Shown one piece after another: positions 16,648 to 25,395 of a DNA stretch of 64,000 nt (within the stretch, counting starts at the first letter, position 1; each line of letters opens with the position of its first letter). Source of the stretch: Ruminococcus sp. Phil11 (GTDB taxonomy: Bacteria > Bacillota > Clostridia > Oscillospirales > Ruminococcaceae). The position numbers were made by a program, and so were the translations under genes. The DNA is taken from NCBI GenBank assembly GCA_001940925.1, contig MSGZ01000025.1, positions 17,008-81,007 of the forward strand. Direction: 5' to 3'. The notes below the pieces were generated by a model, which was given only the letters and a program-made list of their open reading frames with translations, was not told the origin of the DNA and did no database searches.

Positions 16648-18144
16648 ATGAAACGATTACAGAAGCTTGCCGTGCTGTGCACAGCCTGTATGCTGCTGAC
16701 GGGGACGGCGGTGCAGCCCTGCGGATCCGCAGCGGCGAAGGCTGCGGTCTGCGCGGGCGGCGAGGTTGTGGCAGACGGTATTGCCTATACGGTTTACAGA
16801 GATCATGCAGAGGTCAGCGGATATACGGGCGAAAGTGCGGCGGTCACGGTACCGGGCGTGATGCAGGGCGTGCCGGTCACGGCTGTCGCGGACGGCGCAT
16901 TTTCGGGGACGCTGGTGCGGCATGTCGAGCTGCCGGAATCAGTCGTCCGGATCGGCGCGGAGGCGTTTGCGGAATGCGAGCGGCTTGTCGTATGCACGTT
17001 TCCGGAAGCACTGACGGAGATCGGCCGGGATGCGTTCCGCGGGACGTTCTGGCTGAATAAGCAGCGGAAGACCGGCGAGCCGGTAACGGCAGGCCATGTT
17101 CTGCTTGATGCGGCAAAATGCAGGGGCTTCATCCGGCTGCCGGATCATGTCAGGGAGATCGCGGCGTATGCATTCAGCGGCAATACGGAGCTGACCGGCG
17201 TGCGGTTCCCTGACGGCCTGACGAAGATCGGCGAGGGTGCATTTTCCGGCTGTACGGCGTTAAGGAAGCTGGATATCCCGAAAAGCGTCGCAAAGATCCC
17301 TGCGGAGATGTGTGCGGGCTGCACGGCTTTGCAGTCGCTCACGCTGCCGGACGGGCTGGAGGAGATCGGCGCGGGCGCGTTCCGGGCATCCGGCCTGAAT
17401 CATCTCACGCTGCCGGAGAGCATCACCGTCATTGCGCCGGAAACCTTTTCCGGCTGCGGGGAGCTGTACGGCATCTCCGGCGTGAATGTAAAAAGGGTCG
17501 GAGCACGCGCGTTTGCGGGGTGCAGTCTGTTTTATTCGGCAGACGGAATGCCGGAACTCGAGGAGATCGGCGAGGAGGCTTTTGCAGACTGTTCCGTGAT
17601 GATGCATTATATCAGCGACTGGCATCTGCAGTACGTCGGGGCGGGGGCGTTCCGGAACTGTAAGTCAATGCTCAATGTCGTGCTGAGTGAGGCTGTCACG
17701 GAGATCGGCGATGAGGCATTTGCGGGCTGCACGAGCATCAATACCTTTGAGGTATACAGCGTACTTGCCCTGTTCGGGAAGAACGTGCTTCCGGATTCGC
17801 CGGAGCTGAGACTGTCTGCCTATGAGGGCACGACTGCCATGAAGTACGGGGAGGAAGCCGGCGTGCAGATCTTGTCTTTGGGGGAAATATACCGCGCGAA
17901 GCCCGGCGATGCAAACGGGGACACCGCCCTCTCCGTGGAAGATGCGCAGTTCGTCCTGAAGGTCTATACGGAGCGGTTCGCGGGCAGGGCGTATTCCCTG
18001 CCGGATGCACTGGAAACGGCAGCGGATGTTGACGAGGACGGTGAGCTCACCGTGAAGGACGCGCAGTATATTCTTCGGTTTTATACGGAGACCGTTGTCG
18101 CGCGCAAGAATATCGGCTGGCAGGATATCCTGGATATGGAGTGA
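16648..18144 (+). CDS. Secreted BspA-type LRR protein with dockerin (4 of 5)
   Basis: 498 residues. Signal peptide 1 to about 32; a continuous LRR_5 block at about 60-400 with repeats such as EIGAGAF and VGARAFAGC; no Thr-rich linker; dockerin at about 415-498 with DANGDTALSVED and DVDEDGELTVKD loops and the tail WQDILDME. The ribosome site is weak (AAAGGCGGG). It has its own promoter, so it can be regulated apart from its neighbours. Confidence 0.9.
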   Translation: MKRLQKLAVLCTACMLLTGTAVQPCGSAAAKAAVCAGGEVVADGIAYTVYRDHAEVSGYTGESAAVTVPGVMQGVPVTAVADGAFSGTLVRHVELPESVVRIGAEAFAECERLVVCTFPEALTEIGRDAFRGTFWLNKQRKTGEPVTAGHVLLDAAKCRGFIRLPDHVREIAAYAFSGNTELTGVRFPDGLTKIGEGAFSGCTALRKLDIPKSVAKIPAEMCAGCTALQSLTLPDGLEEIGAGAFRASGLNHLTLPESITVIAPETFSGCGELYGISGVNVKRVGARAFAGCSLFYSADGMPELEEIGEEAFADCSVMMHYISDWHLQYVGAGAFRNCKSMLNVVLSEAVTEIGDEAFAGCTSINTFEVYSVLALFGKNVLPDSPELRLSAYEGTTAMKYGEEAGVQILSLGEIYRAKPGDANGDTALSVEDAQFVLKVYTERFAGRAYSLPDALETAADVDEDGELTVKDAQYILRFYTETVVARKNIGWQDILDME

Positions 18145-18164
18145 TATTGCTCTCTGCAATATCA
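18142..18164 (+). terminator. Hairpin at the end of LRR gene 4
   Basis: TGATATTGC (18142-18150) and GCAATATCA (18156-18164), loop TCTCT. No T tract follows, so termination here is uncertain. Confidence 0.4.
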
Positions 18165-18246
18165 TGAAAAAGCGGCAGCGTTTTCGGAGTTGTGCTGTGT
18201 TTTGGCCGCCGAATTTGTGCACGCATACAATTTTAACTAAATTTCA

Positions 18247-18275
18247 TTGCGATTTTCTCCGAATTGATGTATAAT
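18247..18275 (+). promoter_or_regulatory. Sigma-A promoter of LRR-dockerin gene 5
   Basis: TTGCGA (18247-18252), 17 bp, TATAAT (18270-18275). Confidence 0.78.
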
Positions 18276-18324
18276 GTAAACAGCAGCGGGATTGGCTGCA
18301 AATGATACAGAAAGGGTGAGGGAA

Positions 18325-19551
18325 ATGAAATTCAGGAAACACATTGCAATTGCATCGGCGGCATGTATGCTGCTCGCAGGAGCAGCTTCACCGGCCTTTG
18401 TACTGCCCGTCTCCGCGGAGGAGACGCAGCAGCATCCGACAAGCGGCACCTACAAGAACATCACATGGAGCTTTGACGAGGCATCCAAAACGCTGACGGT
18501 CTCCGGCACCGGTGACACAGGTTCGTATTATAATACGGTCTCTCTGCTGTCAGTAGACGGTTGTCCGTGGGGCGCGTTCTGCAATGACATCGAAAAGATC
18601 GTTGTCTCGGAGGGCATCACGAAGATCGGCGTCGGGCTGTTCGCATTCCATTATTATGTGAAGAACGTGCAGCTGCCGGAAAGCCTGACCGCGATCGGTG
18701 AGAGTGCGTTTGCGGAATGCTGCTGCCTGTCGGAGATCAATATTCCGGAAAGCGTGACGGAGTTCGGTGCCTCTGCGTTCTATGATACGGCATGGCTGAA
18801 TATCCGGCACAGTCAGAAACAGATGAGAGGAAATGATCATGATTGCTTCATTGCTGAAAACGGCGTGCTGATCGACGGCACACTGTACGGAAGCTACAGC
18901 AGAGCCCCCGGTAATCCGGCTGCCGCTTTATCTTCCGGCAAGCTGAAAGCGATCGGCGGCGGCGCGTTCCAGAGCGCGGAATATATCGGAGATGTGGAAG
19001 TTCCTGATTCCTCCGGCATTGACCGCATCGGTGACTGGGCATTTGAGCGCAGCAGCATCACATCGCTGGCGCTTTCCAAAAACATCACGCGCATCGGCGT
19101 GGATATCTGTTATTGCTGCCCGGATCTGGAAAAGGTCACGATCGAAAATCCGCTGCTGGAGATCCCGGCGGGCGCAACGACGTTCTGCAATACCATTACG
19201 GGCGACAAGCTTTTCAACGGCACGATCTGCGGCTATACAGATTCCACCGCACAGGCTTACGCGGAGAAAAACGGCTACAAATTCGAGTCGATCGGCGATG
19301 CGCTGCCTGTGTTGCAGGGCGATTTTAACTATGATAAAACGGTCACGCTGGAGGATGCACAGGGCGTGCTGGAATATTACACCAAGACTTTCGCAGGCAA
19401 GGAGCCGCTGATCGCCGGTACGCAGAAGAAGTGTGCGGACGTCAACAGCGACGGCGCGGCAGACGTTATGGATGCACAGTATATCCTGAAATACTACACC
19501 GAAAAGGACGTCGCCAAAAAGGCCGTCACATGGGAGGAGATCCTCAAATAA
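18325..19551 (+). CDS. Secreted BspA-type LRR protein with dockerin (5 of 5)
   Basis: 408 residues. The start MKFRKHIAI at 18325 follows AAAGGGTGAGGGA; the in-frame codons upstream lack signal character. Signal peptide to about residue 34 (LPVSAEE). LRR_5 repeats at about 75-320 are fewer and less regular than in the other four. The dockerin at 325-408 has loops DFNYDKTVTLED and DVNSDGAADVMD; the first has an unusual Tyr-Asp-Lys in place of the usual GDG. Tail WEEILK. It ends in a strong terminator. Confidence 0.9.
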   Translation: MKFRKHIAIASAACMLLAGAASPAFVLPVSAEETQQHPTSGTYKNITWSFDEASKTLTVSGTGDTGSYYNTVSLLSVDGCPWGAFCNDIEKIVVSEGITKIGVGLFAFHYYVKNVQLPESLTAIGESAFAECCCLSEINIPESVTEFGASAFYDTAWLNIRHSQKQMRGNDHDCFIAENGVLIDGTLYGSYSRAPGNPAAALSSGKLKAIGGGAFQSAEYIGDVEVPDSSGIDRIGDWAFERSSITSLALSKNITRIGVDICYCCPDLEKVTIENPLLEIPAGATTFCNTITGDKLFNGTICGYTDSTAQAYAEKNGYKFESIGDALPVLQGDFNYDKTVTLEDAQGVLEYYTKTFAGKEPLIAGTQKKCADVNSDGAADVMDAQYILKYYTEKDVAKKAVTWEEILK

Positions 19552-19570
19552 ACCGCATTCGGCAGAACAG

Positions 19571-19606
19571 GTGCTGCACCGCTTCAGAACGGTGCAGCAC
19601 TTTTTT
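19571..19606 (+). terminator. Intrinsic terminator
   Basis: 11-bp stem GTGCTGCACCG/CGGTGCAGCAC (19571-19581, 19590-19600) followed by six Ts. Confidence 0.93.
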
Positions 19607-19649
19607 GCTTCTGTGAAAAAAACAAAAGAATTTTTATCATCTTCGCCCA

Positions 19650-19678
19650 TTGTTTTTTTCTGGAATATATGTTATAAT
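19650..19678 (+). promoter_or_regulatory. Sigma-A promoter of the NuoE/NuoF-like operon
   Basis: TTGTTT (19650-19655), 17 bp, TATAAT (19673-19678). Confidence 0.78.
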
Positions 19679-19803
19679 AACAGTGTATACATTGATTCTG
19701 TCCGAAATTCTGTCGATTTTTCCGTATCCGGAACAGAAATCTTTTGACATCCGCCCCCGGGCGGCGCACGGTATCAGGCAGCCGTGCGGGAAGGAGACTC
19801 AAC

Positions 19804-20301
19804 ATGCAATGTGAATGTACGAAGCAGAAAAGCGACCTCTCACTGCTGGAGCCCGTGCTCGCGGAATACGCGGCGGTGCCCGGCAGCCTCATTACGATTC
19901 TGCAGCACGCGCAGGAGATCTACGGCTATCTGCCGACGGATGTGCTTTACCGCATCGCGGAATGCACCGGCAATTCTCCGGCAAGGGTGCTGGGCGTTGC
20001 GACCTTTTATACACAGTTCCGGTTTCAGCCGGTCGGCAAATATCTGATCATGCTCTGTGACGGCACGGCCTGTCATGTCAACGGCAGCGCGCGGATCGCG
20101 GCAGCGGTGCAGGAATACCTGCATGTGGAAAACGGCGGCACCACGGCGGACGGCCTGTTCTCGTTCAGCATCGTCGCATGTCTTGGCTGCTGCTCGCTGT
20201 CGCCGGTCATGATGATCAACGGTGATACATACGGCTCCCTGACGCCGGAGCAGGTGCTCGAAATTCTAAAGGATATTCAGGCAAAGGAGGCGGCGGAATG
20301 A
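19804..20301 (+). CDS. NuoE-like [2Fe-2S] thioredoxin-fold subunit (StnC/HydC type)
   Basis: 165 residues. N-terminal helical bundle (ILQHAQEIYGYLP, characteristic of the NuoE 24-kDa family) and a C-terminal thioredoxin-like fold with four cysteines in the family pattern (CDGTACHV and CLGCCSLSP) binding one [2Fe-2S] cluster. The GGAAGGAGA ribosome site selects ATG 19804 over an upstream in-frame ATG. It overlaps the NuoF-like gene by 4 bp. The same subunit occurs in NAD-linked hydrogenases and formate dehydrogenases; here the third gene is neither, so the complex is assigned from context. Confidence 0.9.
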   Translation: MQCECTKQKSDLSLLEPVLAEYAAVPGSLITILQHAQEIYGYLPTDVLYRIAECTGNSPARVLGVATFYTQFRFQPVGKYLIMLCDGTACHVNGSARIAAAVQEYLHVENGGTTADGLFSFSIVACLGCCSLSPVMMINGDTYGSLTPEQVLEILKDIQAKEAAE

Positions 20302-22055
20302 GTATCAGGCTTGCTGTCGGGCAGGGTAGCTGCGGCATCGCGGCAGGCGCGCAGAAGGTCGCAAATGCGCTGCGTCCGCTGCTTGCAGGCTCGGAAGTGC
20401 AGCTCGGCACGGTCGGATGCATCGGCATGTGCTGGCTGGAACCGATCGTCGATCTTTACGAAAACGATACATTGAAGGCGCGTCTGGTCAGAGTGCAGCC
20501 CCACCATGCGGAGGCGATCGCGGAAGCTGCAAAGACCGGCGACCTCTCCGGCATAGCGGAGCTGGTGATCCGGCCGGAGGACAGTGCCTTTCTGGAACAG
20601 CAGACCCGCATCGCGCTCCGGAACTGCGGCATTATTGATCCGGAGTCCCTTGAAAGCGCAAAGGCTGCGGGCGCATATTCGGCACTCGGCAAAATTCTCA
20701 CCACCGGCATGACCCCGGAGGATGTGATCGAAGTCATCAAGGTCTCCGGCCTTGCAGGACGCGGCGGCGCAGGATTCCCGACATGGTTCAAGTGGAACGC
20801 GGCGCGGCAGTCTGAGGGGGACGAAAAATATCTGATCTGCAATGCGGACGAGGGCGACCCCGGCGCATTCATGGACAGAGCAGTCATCGAATCCGACCCG
20901 CATACGCTGATTGAAGGTATGCTGATCGGTGCGTATGCGATCGGTGCAAAGGAAGCAATTGTCTATGTCCGTGCGGAATATCCGCTGGCGATCCGCCGTC
21001 TGGAAAACGCGATCTGTGACGCACGGGAAGCGGGATATATCGGCAAAAACATCATGGGCACGGATTTTTCCTGTGAATTCCGCATCAAGGCGGGTGCGGG
21101 TGCGTTCGTCTGCGGCGAGGAGACCGCACTGATCGAATCGCTGGAAGGCCAGCGCGGGATGCCGCGGCTGAAACCGCCGTTCCCGGCGCAGTCCGGCTAC
21201 TGGAACAAGCCGTCGAACATCAACAATGTCGAGACCTTTGCGAATGTCGCATGGATCATCAGCAACGGCGGCGAGGCGTTCGCGGCCATGGGCACAGAGG
21301 ATTCCAAGGGCACGAAGGTCTTTGCTCTGACCGGCAAGATCCGCCGCGGCGGTCTGGTCGAGATCCCGATGGGCATGACGCTCCGGCAGGTGATCTTCGA
21401 GATCGGCGGCGGCATCCGCGACGGCGGCACGTTCAAGGCCGTGCAGATGGGCGGGCCTTCGGGCGGCTGCATCCCGGCATCGCTGCTGGATACGGTCATC
21501 GACTACAAAAAGCTGGCTGCGACCGGTGCGATCATGGGCTCCGGCGGCATGGTCGTCATGGACGATTCGACCTGTATGGTCAGCATGGCAAAATTCTTCC
21601 TTGATTTCACGGCGAAGGAATCCTGCGGAAAATGCGTGCACTGCCGCATCGGCACCAAGCGGCTGCAGGAGATCCTGACGCGCATCACGGAGGGCGAAGG
21701 GCAGGAAGGCGACATCGAGCTCATGGAGGAGCTCTGCAATGCGGTGCGCGACGGCGCGCTCTGCGGCCTCGGCCAGACGGCGCCGAATCCGGTGCTGTCA
21801 ACGCTGCGGTATTTCCGTGACGAGTTCGAGGCGCATATCCGGGATAAGCGATGTCCGGCGCATACCTGCACGGCACTGCTGCATGTCTCGATCGACGCGG
21901 AGAAGTGCCGCGGCTGTACGGCCTGTGCACGGAACTGCCCGGTCTATGCGATCTCCGGCGCGGTAAAGGAGCCGCACGAGATCAACGCAGATGCGTGTAT
22001 TCGCTGCGGAAGATGCAAGGCAGTCTGCAAATTCGGAGCCGTCATGATCGAATGA
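20298..22055 (+). CDS. NuoF-like NADH-binding flavoprotein subunit (StnB/HydB type)
   Basis: 585 residues. An N-terminal thioredoxin-like domain carries a reduced cysteine set (CGIAAG, CIGMCW). The 51-kDa core has the FMN/NADH glycine loop GRGGAGFPTWFKW near residue 155 and CGEETALIESLEGQRG near 270, then an SLBB segment and a [4Fe-4S] site CGKCVHCRIGTKR near 450. A C-terminal two-cluster ferredoxin follows (CRGCTACARNCPVYAI and CIRCGRCKAVCKFGA). This is the layout of NuoF homologues in electron-bifurcating complexes, oxidising or reducing NAD(H) at FMN. It is translationally coupled to the NuoE-like gene. Confidence 0.92.
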   Translation: MSIRLAVGQGSCGIAAGAQKVANALRPLLAGSEVQLGTVGCIGMCWLEPIVDLYENDTLKARLVRVQPHHAEAIAEAAKTGDLSGIAELVIRPEDSAFLEQQTRIALRNCGIIDPESLESAKAAGAYSALGKILTTGMTPEDVIEVIKVSGLAGRGGAGFPTWFKWNAARQSEGDEKYLICNADEGDPGAFMDRAVIESDPHTLIEGMLIGAYAIGAKEAIVYVRAEYPLAIRRLENAICDAREAGYIGKNIMGTDFSCEFRIKAGAGAFVCGEETALIESLEGQRGMPRLKPPFPAQSGYWNKPSNINNVETFANVAWIISNGGEAFAAMGTEDSKGTKVFALTGKIRRGGLVEIPMGMTLRQVIFEIGGGIRDGGTFKAVQMGGPSGGCIPASLLDTVIDYKKLAATGAIMGSGGMVVMDDSTCMVSMAKFFLDFTAKESCGKCVHCRIGTKRLQEILTRITEGEGQEGDIELMEELCNAVRDGALCGLGQTAPNPVLSTLRYFRDEFEAHIRDKRCPAHTCTALLHVSIDAEKCRGCTACARNCPVYAISGAVKEPHEINADACIRCGRCKAVCKFGAVMIE

Positions 22056-22199
22056 CCGGATGGAGACGGTCATTCGGTTCTCATGCGCGCTGAACGGGTG
22101 GAGACGTTCAGGGCAGCAGACGGCGGTTCAAAGGCTGCGCTCAGCGGCCCTCATTTCTGAGCACATTTTGTAAGGATAATGCGAGGCTATGGAATCACC

Positions 22200-24257
22200 A
22201 TGAATCAAATACATTTTACGATCAACGGCTTGCCCTGCGTCTGCAAGGCGGGTGCTTCGATCCTGCAGGCTGCAAAGCTGAACGGCATCGAGATCCCGAA
22301 CCTCTGCAATGACGAGAGCGTGCGCGTTTACGGCGCGTGCGGTCTCTGCGCGGTCGAGGTGCTTGACGACGGCAGGGGAAAGCCTGTCCCGAAGCTGCTG
22401 CGCGCCTGCTCCGCGAAGGTCATGGAGGGCTACGTCATCCGCTTTGATACGGAGCGCGTGAACCGTTCGCGGAAGATTGCGCTGGAGCTGCTGATGAGCG
22501 ACCACACCGGCGACTGCCGCGGGCCTTGTCAGCTGAACTGTCCGGCAGGCACGGACTGTCAGGGCTATGTGAAAAAGATAGCCGGCGGAGATTTCCGCGG
22601 CGCGGTCGGGATCATCAAGGAAAAGATCCCGCTGCCGGCGTCGATCGGCAGAGTATGTCCGCATCCCTGTGAGCAGAACTGCCGCAGAGGTCTGGTCGAG
22701 CAGCCGCTTTCGATCGCGTTCCTGAAGGCCCATGCGGCCGACCGCGATCTGGCAGGGGAGACCTACCGTCCCGAACCGGCGGCAGAGACCGGCAAAACGG
22801 TCGCAGTTGTCGGCGGCGGTCCTGCGGGTCTGACCGCGGCGTATTATCTGCGGCTGAAAGGTCACAGCGTCACGGTCTATGACGCGGCGGCCAAAATGGG
22901 CGGAATGCTGCGCTACGGCATACCGGCGTACCGTCTGCCGAAGGATGTGCTGGACCGCGAGATCGCGGAGATCGCGCGGCTCGGCGTCAGCATGAAGAAC
23001 AATGTCCGCATCGGCAGAGATCTCACGCTGGAGCAGCTCCGTCAGGAGAGCGATGCGGTGATCCTTGCGGCGGGCGCGTGGAGCAGTATGCAGATGCGCG
23101 TGCCGGGCGAAGATCTGGACGGCGTTACGGGCGGCATCCAGTTCCTGCATGATATCAGCTCCGGCGAGGGTGAAATTCCCGATCTGACCGGCAAAAATGT
23201 CGCGGTCTGCGGCGGCGGCAATACCGCAATGGATGCCTGCCGCACGGCGATCCGCTGCGGCGCGGAGACGGTGTATGTCATCTACCGCAGAACGCGCAGC
23301 GAGATGCCCGCGGAGGAGATCGAGATCGAGGAGTCGGCCGAGGAGGGCGTGACCTATAAGTTCCTGACGAATCCCGCGGAGATCATCGGTGAAAACGGGC
23401 ATGTGAAGCAGATCAGGCTTCAGATCATGGAGCTCGGCGAGCCGGACGCATCCGGACGGCGGTCGCCGGTACCGGTCGCGGGTTCTTTCGAGACGCTGGA
23501 CGTCGATCTGGTCATCATGGCGATCGGGCAGAAGCCTGACACCGCGGGCCTGGACGGCGTCACGCTGACGAAAAAAGGCACTGTTGAAGCGGATGCCGCG
23601 ACGTATCAGACGAATCTGCCGGATGTGTATGCGGTAGGTGACCTGACGAACCGCGGCGCGTCCATTGCGATTGAGGCGATCGGCGAGGCCGGACGCTGTG
23701 CGGCGGTCGTTGATTCCGCGCTGCGCGGGGAAATGAAGCCGTATTCTGCGCCGTATTATTCGCAGAAAACCGTCACGGCAGAGGAGCTTGCCGGCCGGGA
23801 AAAGCAGCCGCGCTGTCAGATGCCGGTGCGTCCGGCGGCAGAGCGCGCAAAGGATTTCGCGCCGGTCAATCTGGGGCTTTCCGATGAAACGGCCGTGCAG
23901 GAGGCAAAGCGATGTCTCGAATGCGGCTGCCATGATTATGCGGAATGCAAACTGATCCGCTATGCACAGCAGCAGGAGATTCATCCGGAGCGGCTGCGCG
24001 GCGTGAAGCATACGCCCGGGCAGGAGCGCAGGCTCGTCTGCATCGAGCGCGACAACGGAAAATGTATTCTCTGCGGCCTCTGCGTCCGCATCTGCGACGA
24101 GGTCGCAAAGCAGGGAATCCTCGGTCTGGTCGGCAGAGGCTTCCCGACAGCGGTAAAACCGGAATTTCAGGATCCTGCGGCTGTTGCGATCTGCAGATCC
24201 TGCAAAAAATGTGCGCTGGCATGTCCGACCGGTGCACTCAAAATCATTGAGGATTGA
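22200..24257 (+). CDS. Glutamate-synthase-beta-like NADPH flavoprotein with NuoG-type Fe-S domain (StnA-like)
   Basis: About 685 residues. N-terminal plant-type [2Fe-2S] domain (CNDESVRVYGACGLC) with a NuoG-like CRGPCQLNC segment; DPYD/GltD-type Cys domain (CPHPCEQNCRRG near 155); FAD motif VAVVGGGPAGLTAA near 195; NADPH motif VAVCGGGNTAMDA near 340; VYAVGDLTNRG near 480; C-terminal 2x[4Fe-4S] (CILCGLCVRIC, CRSCKKCALACPTG). This fusion beside NuoE/NuoF-like subunits matches the Sporomusa-type Nfn (Stn) transhydrogenase architecture rather than a hydrogenase, as no H-cluster motif is present. An in-frame ATG at 22179 is possible; 22200 (MNQIHFTING) aligns better with the ferredoxin start. Confidence 0.85.
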   Translation: MNQIHFTINGLPCVCKAGASILQAAKLNGIEIPNLCNDESVRVYGACGLCAVEVLDDGRGKPVPKLLRACSAKVMEGYVIRFDTERVNRSRKIALELLMSDHTGDCRGPCQLNCPAGTDCQGYVKKIAGGDFRGAVGIIKEKIPLPASIGRVCPHPCEQNCRRGLVEQPLSIAFLKAHAADRDLAGETYRPEPAAETGKTVAVVGGGPAGLTAAYYLRLKGHSVTVYDAAAKMGGMLRYGIPAYRLPKDVLDREIAEIARLGVSMKNNVRIGRDLTLEQLRQESDAVILAAGAWSSMQMRVPGEDLDGVTGGIQFLHDISSGEGEIPDLTGKNVAVCGGGNTAMDACRTAIRCGAETVYVIYRRTRSEMPAEEIEIEESAEEGVTYKFLTNPAEIIGENGHVKQIRLQIMELGEPDASGRRSPVPVAGSFETLDVDLVIMAIGQKPDTAGLDGVTLTKKGTVEADAATYQTNLPDVYAVGDLTNRGASIAIEAIGEAGRCAAVVDSALRGEMKPYSAPYYSQKTVTAEELAGREKQPRCQMPVRPAAERAKDFAPVNLGLSDETAVQEAKRCLECGCHDYAECKLIRYAQQQEIHPERLRGVKHTPGQERRLVCIERDNGKCILCGLCVRICDEVAKQGILGLVGRGFPTAVKPEFQDPAAVAICRSCKKCALACPTGALKIIED

Positions 24258-24266
24258 GGTGATCCC

Positions 24267-24803
24267 ATGGACGCGATTTTTCAGAGAAAAAGCTATCGCG
24301 GTGCCTATCTGCCGGATCCTGTCCCGCGGGCGGATCTGACCACTTTGCTGGAAGCCGGGCTTTCGGCGCCGTCGGGCTGCAACAAGCAGACGACCTCGCT
24401 GATCGCCGTGGACGATCCGGCGCTGCTCCGGGAGATCTTTGCGATCATGGATCTGCCGGACTGCAAGTCTGCGCCGGCGGTGATCTGCGTGCTGTCCAAG
24501 CATATTGCGGCCTACCGCGACGGCTGGGGCAAGGAACGCTGCTACAGCGTACAGGATTATGCGGCGGCGATCGAGAACATTCTGCTGGAGGCGGTGCAGC
24601 TCGGCTATCAGAGCTGCTGGATCGAAGGCCATGTGACCGATGCCGACGAGCAGGGCAAGCGCATCGCGGAGATGCTGGCTGTGCCGGAGTATTATGAGCT
24701 GGTCGCCGTGCTGCCGATCGGCAAGGCCGCGGAGCCTCTGCAGTCCGTGCAGAAGCGTCCCTTTTCCGAGCGTGCATGGTTCAACCGCTTCGGCCAGGAG
24801 TGA
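24267..24803 (+). CDS. Nitroreductase-family FMN oxidoreductase
   Basis: 178 residues, compact. N-terminal FQRKSYRGA carries the FMN phosphate-binding RxSxR-like arginines; LSAPSGCNKQTT near residue 36 and a C-terminal segment ELVAVLPIGKAAEP complete the nitroreductase fold. It starts 9 bp after the StnA-like gene with AGGTGA, so it belongs to the same operon and may take reducing equivalents from that complex or act as a ferredoxin/NAD(P)H-dependent reductase. The substrate cannot be read from the sequence. Confidence 0.88.
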   Translation: MDAIFQRKSYRGAYLPDPVPRADLTTLLEAGLSAPSGCNKQTTSLIAVDDPALLREIFAIMDLPDCKSAPAVICVLSKHIAAYRDGWGKERCYSVQDYAAAIENILLEAVQLGYQSCWIEGHVTDADEQGKRIAEMLAVPEYYELVAVLPIGKAAEPLQSVQKRPFSERAWFNRFGQE

Positions 24804-24890
24804 GGTATCGCTTCGCGATGATCTGAAATGGGGCTCCGCCCCAAACCCCGCTGGGGGCATTGCCCCCAGACCCCATTATGTGTGACGAAT

Positions 24891-24924
24891 TGGGTGCTGA
24901 TGTAACAGTCGGCACCCATTTTTT
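24891..24924 (+). terminator. Intrinsic terminator of the Stn-like operon
   Basis: TGGGTGC (24891-24897) and GCACCCA (24912-24918), then TTTTTT. Confidence 0.8.
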
Positions 24925-24930
24925 ATCCGG

Positions 24931-25101
24931 TCGGCAGTGCCGACAGCCATTTCCCTCCGGGGCGGTGAGCGGACTTCTCCCAACATTCGCAGCACACGCC
25001 GCGAAGCGGTTTCTGATAGGTCATTTCTCCCAATGCTGAAGCCCGCCGGATATTTGCATGAAAAGCAAAAAAAGGACGCTGATGCTGCATCGGCGTCCTT
25101 T
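24931..25101 (-). repeat. Dispersed composite repeat, full-length copy B
   Basis: Read on the minus strand it begins with a terminator-like hairpin (AAAGGACGC 25071-25079 with GCGTCCTTT 25093-25101, inner GATG-CTG-CATC). It continues through CGGGCTTCAGCATTGGGAG, the CGCTTCGCGGCG palindrome, GAATGTTGGGAG and CCCCGGAGGGAAATGG, and ends in TGTCGGCACTGCCGACC. Block order matches 8136-8275 plus 8400-8444. Confidence 0.82.
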
Positions 25102-25331
25102 TGGTATTGTTTCAGTGGATAACGATTCGTGAAGCTGTCCTGGAGATGTCCGCGTATCAGCACAGGGAGCCCATTCGGGAGGTGCCCCCATTCCCGGCAC
25201 AGGAACCGAACAGATCCAAAAAACGAAATCATCCGCAGCATCCTGCTCCCAGTTGCCTTATGCAAACCGCACAAAGTCTATGAGAGCCCCGTTCCGCGTT
25301 TTGTCGTTCTGTCAAATCTCAAAAATCTGTC

Positions 25332-25360
25332 TTGACAAATCCTGCTTCTTCCGCTATAAT
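25332..25360 (+). promoter_or_regulatory. Consensus sigma-A promoter of the feo operon
   Basis: TTGACA (25332-25337), 17 bp, TATAAT (25355-25360). Confidence 0.9.
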
Positions 25361-25367
25361 AAATACA

Positions 25368-25389
25368 GAGGTTAGATGAACCTAACCTC
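25368..25389 (+). promoter_or_regulatory. Iron box 1 (DtxR/IdeR-type operator)
   Basis: Perfect inverted repeat GAGGTTAG-N6-CTAACCTC over the predicted transcription start. The half-site GGTTAG matches the DtxR/IdeR operator family, fitting repression of ferrous iron uptake by an iron-loaded regulator. Confidence 0.8.
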
Positions 25390-25395
25390 TCGGAT

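Larger units (their letters stand above)
24804..25331. other. Gene-free interval with GC-rich palindromes, two terminators and a dispersed repeat
   Basis: No gene with a ribosome site is visible. Bases 24828-24877 hold nested palindromes (TGGGGCTCCGCCCCA; CTGGGGGCATTGCCCCCAG). A terminator (24891-24924), the inverted composite repeat (24931-25101) and an unassigned stretch (25102-25331) follow. Short similarity of 25165-25200 to 28530-28560 (GGGAGNTGNCCCCATTC) suggests another repeat module. Confidence 0.6.

Noticed and set aside
19804..24257. NAD-dependent [FeFe] hydrogenase operon
   Set aside because: NuoE/NuoF-like subunits fit, but the third gene has FAD/NADPH motifs and no H-cluster motifs such as TSCCPxW or PCxxKxxE.
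22128..24860. 910-residue minus-strand frame opposite the StnA-like gene
   Set aside because: Its composition (Arg/His/Asp-rich, no motifs) is that of an antisense shadow; the plus strand holds clear Fe-S and nucleotide-binding motifs.
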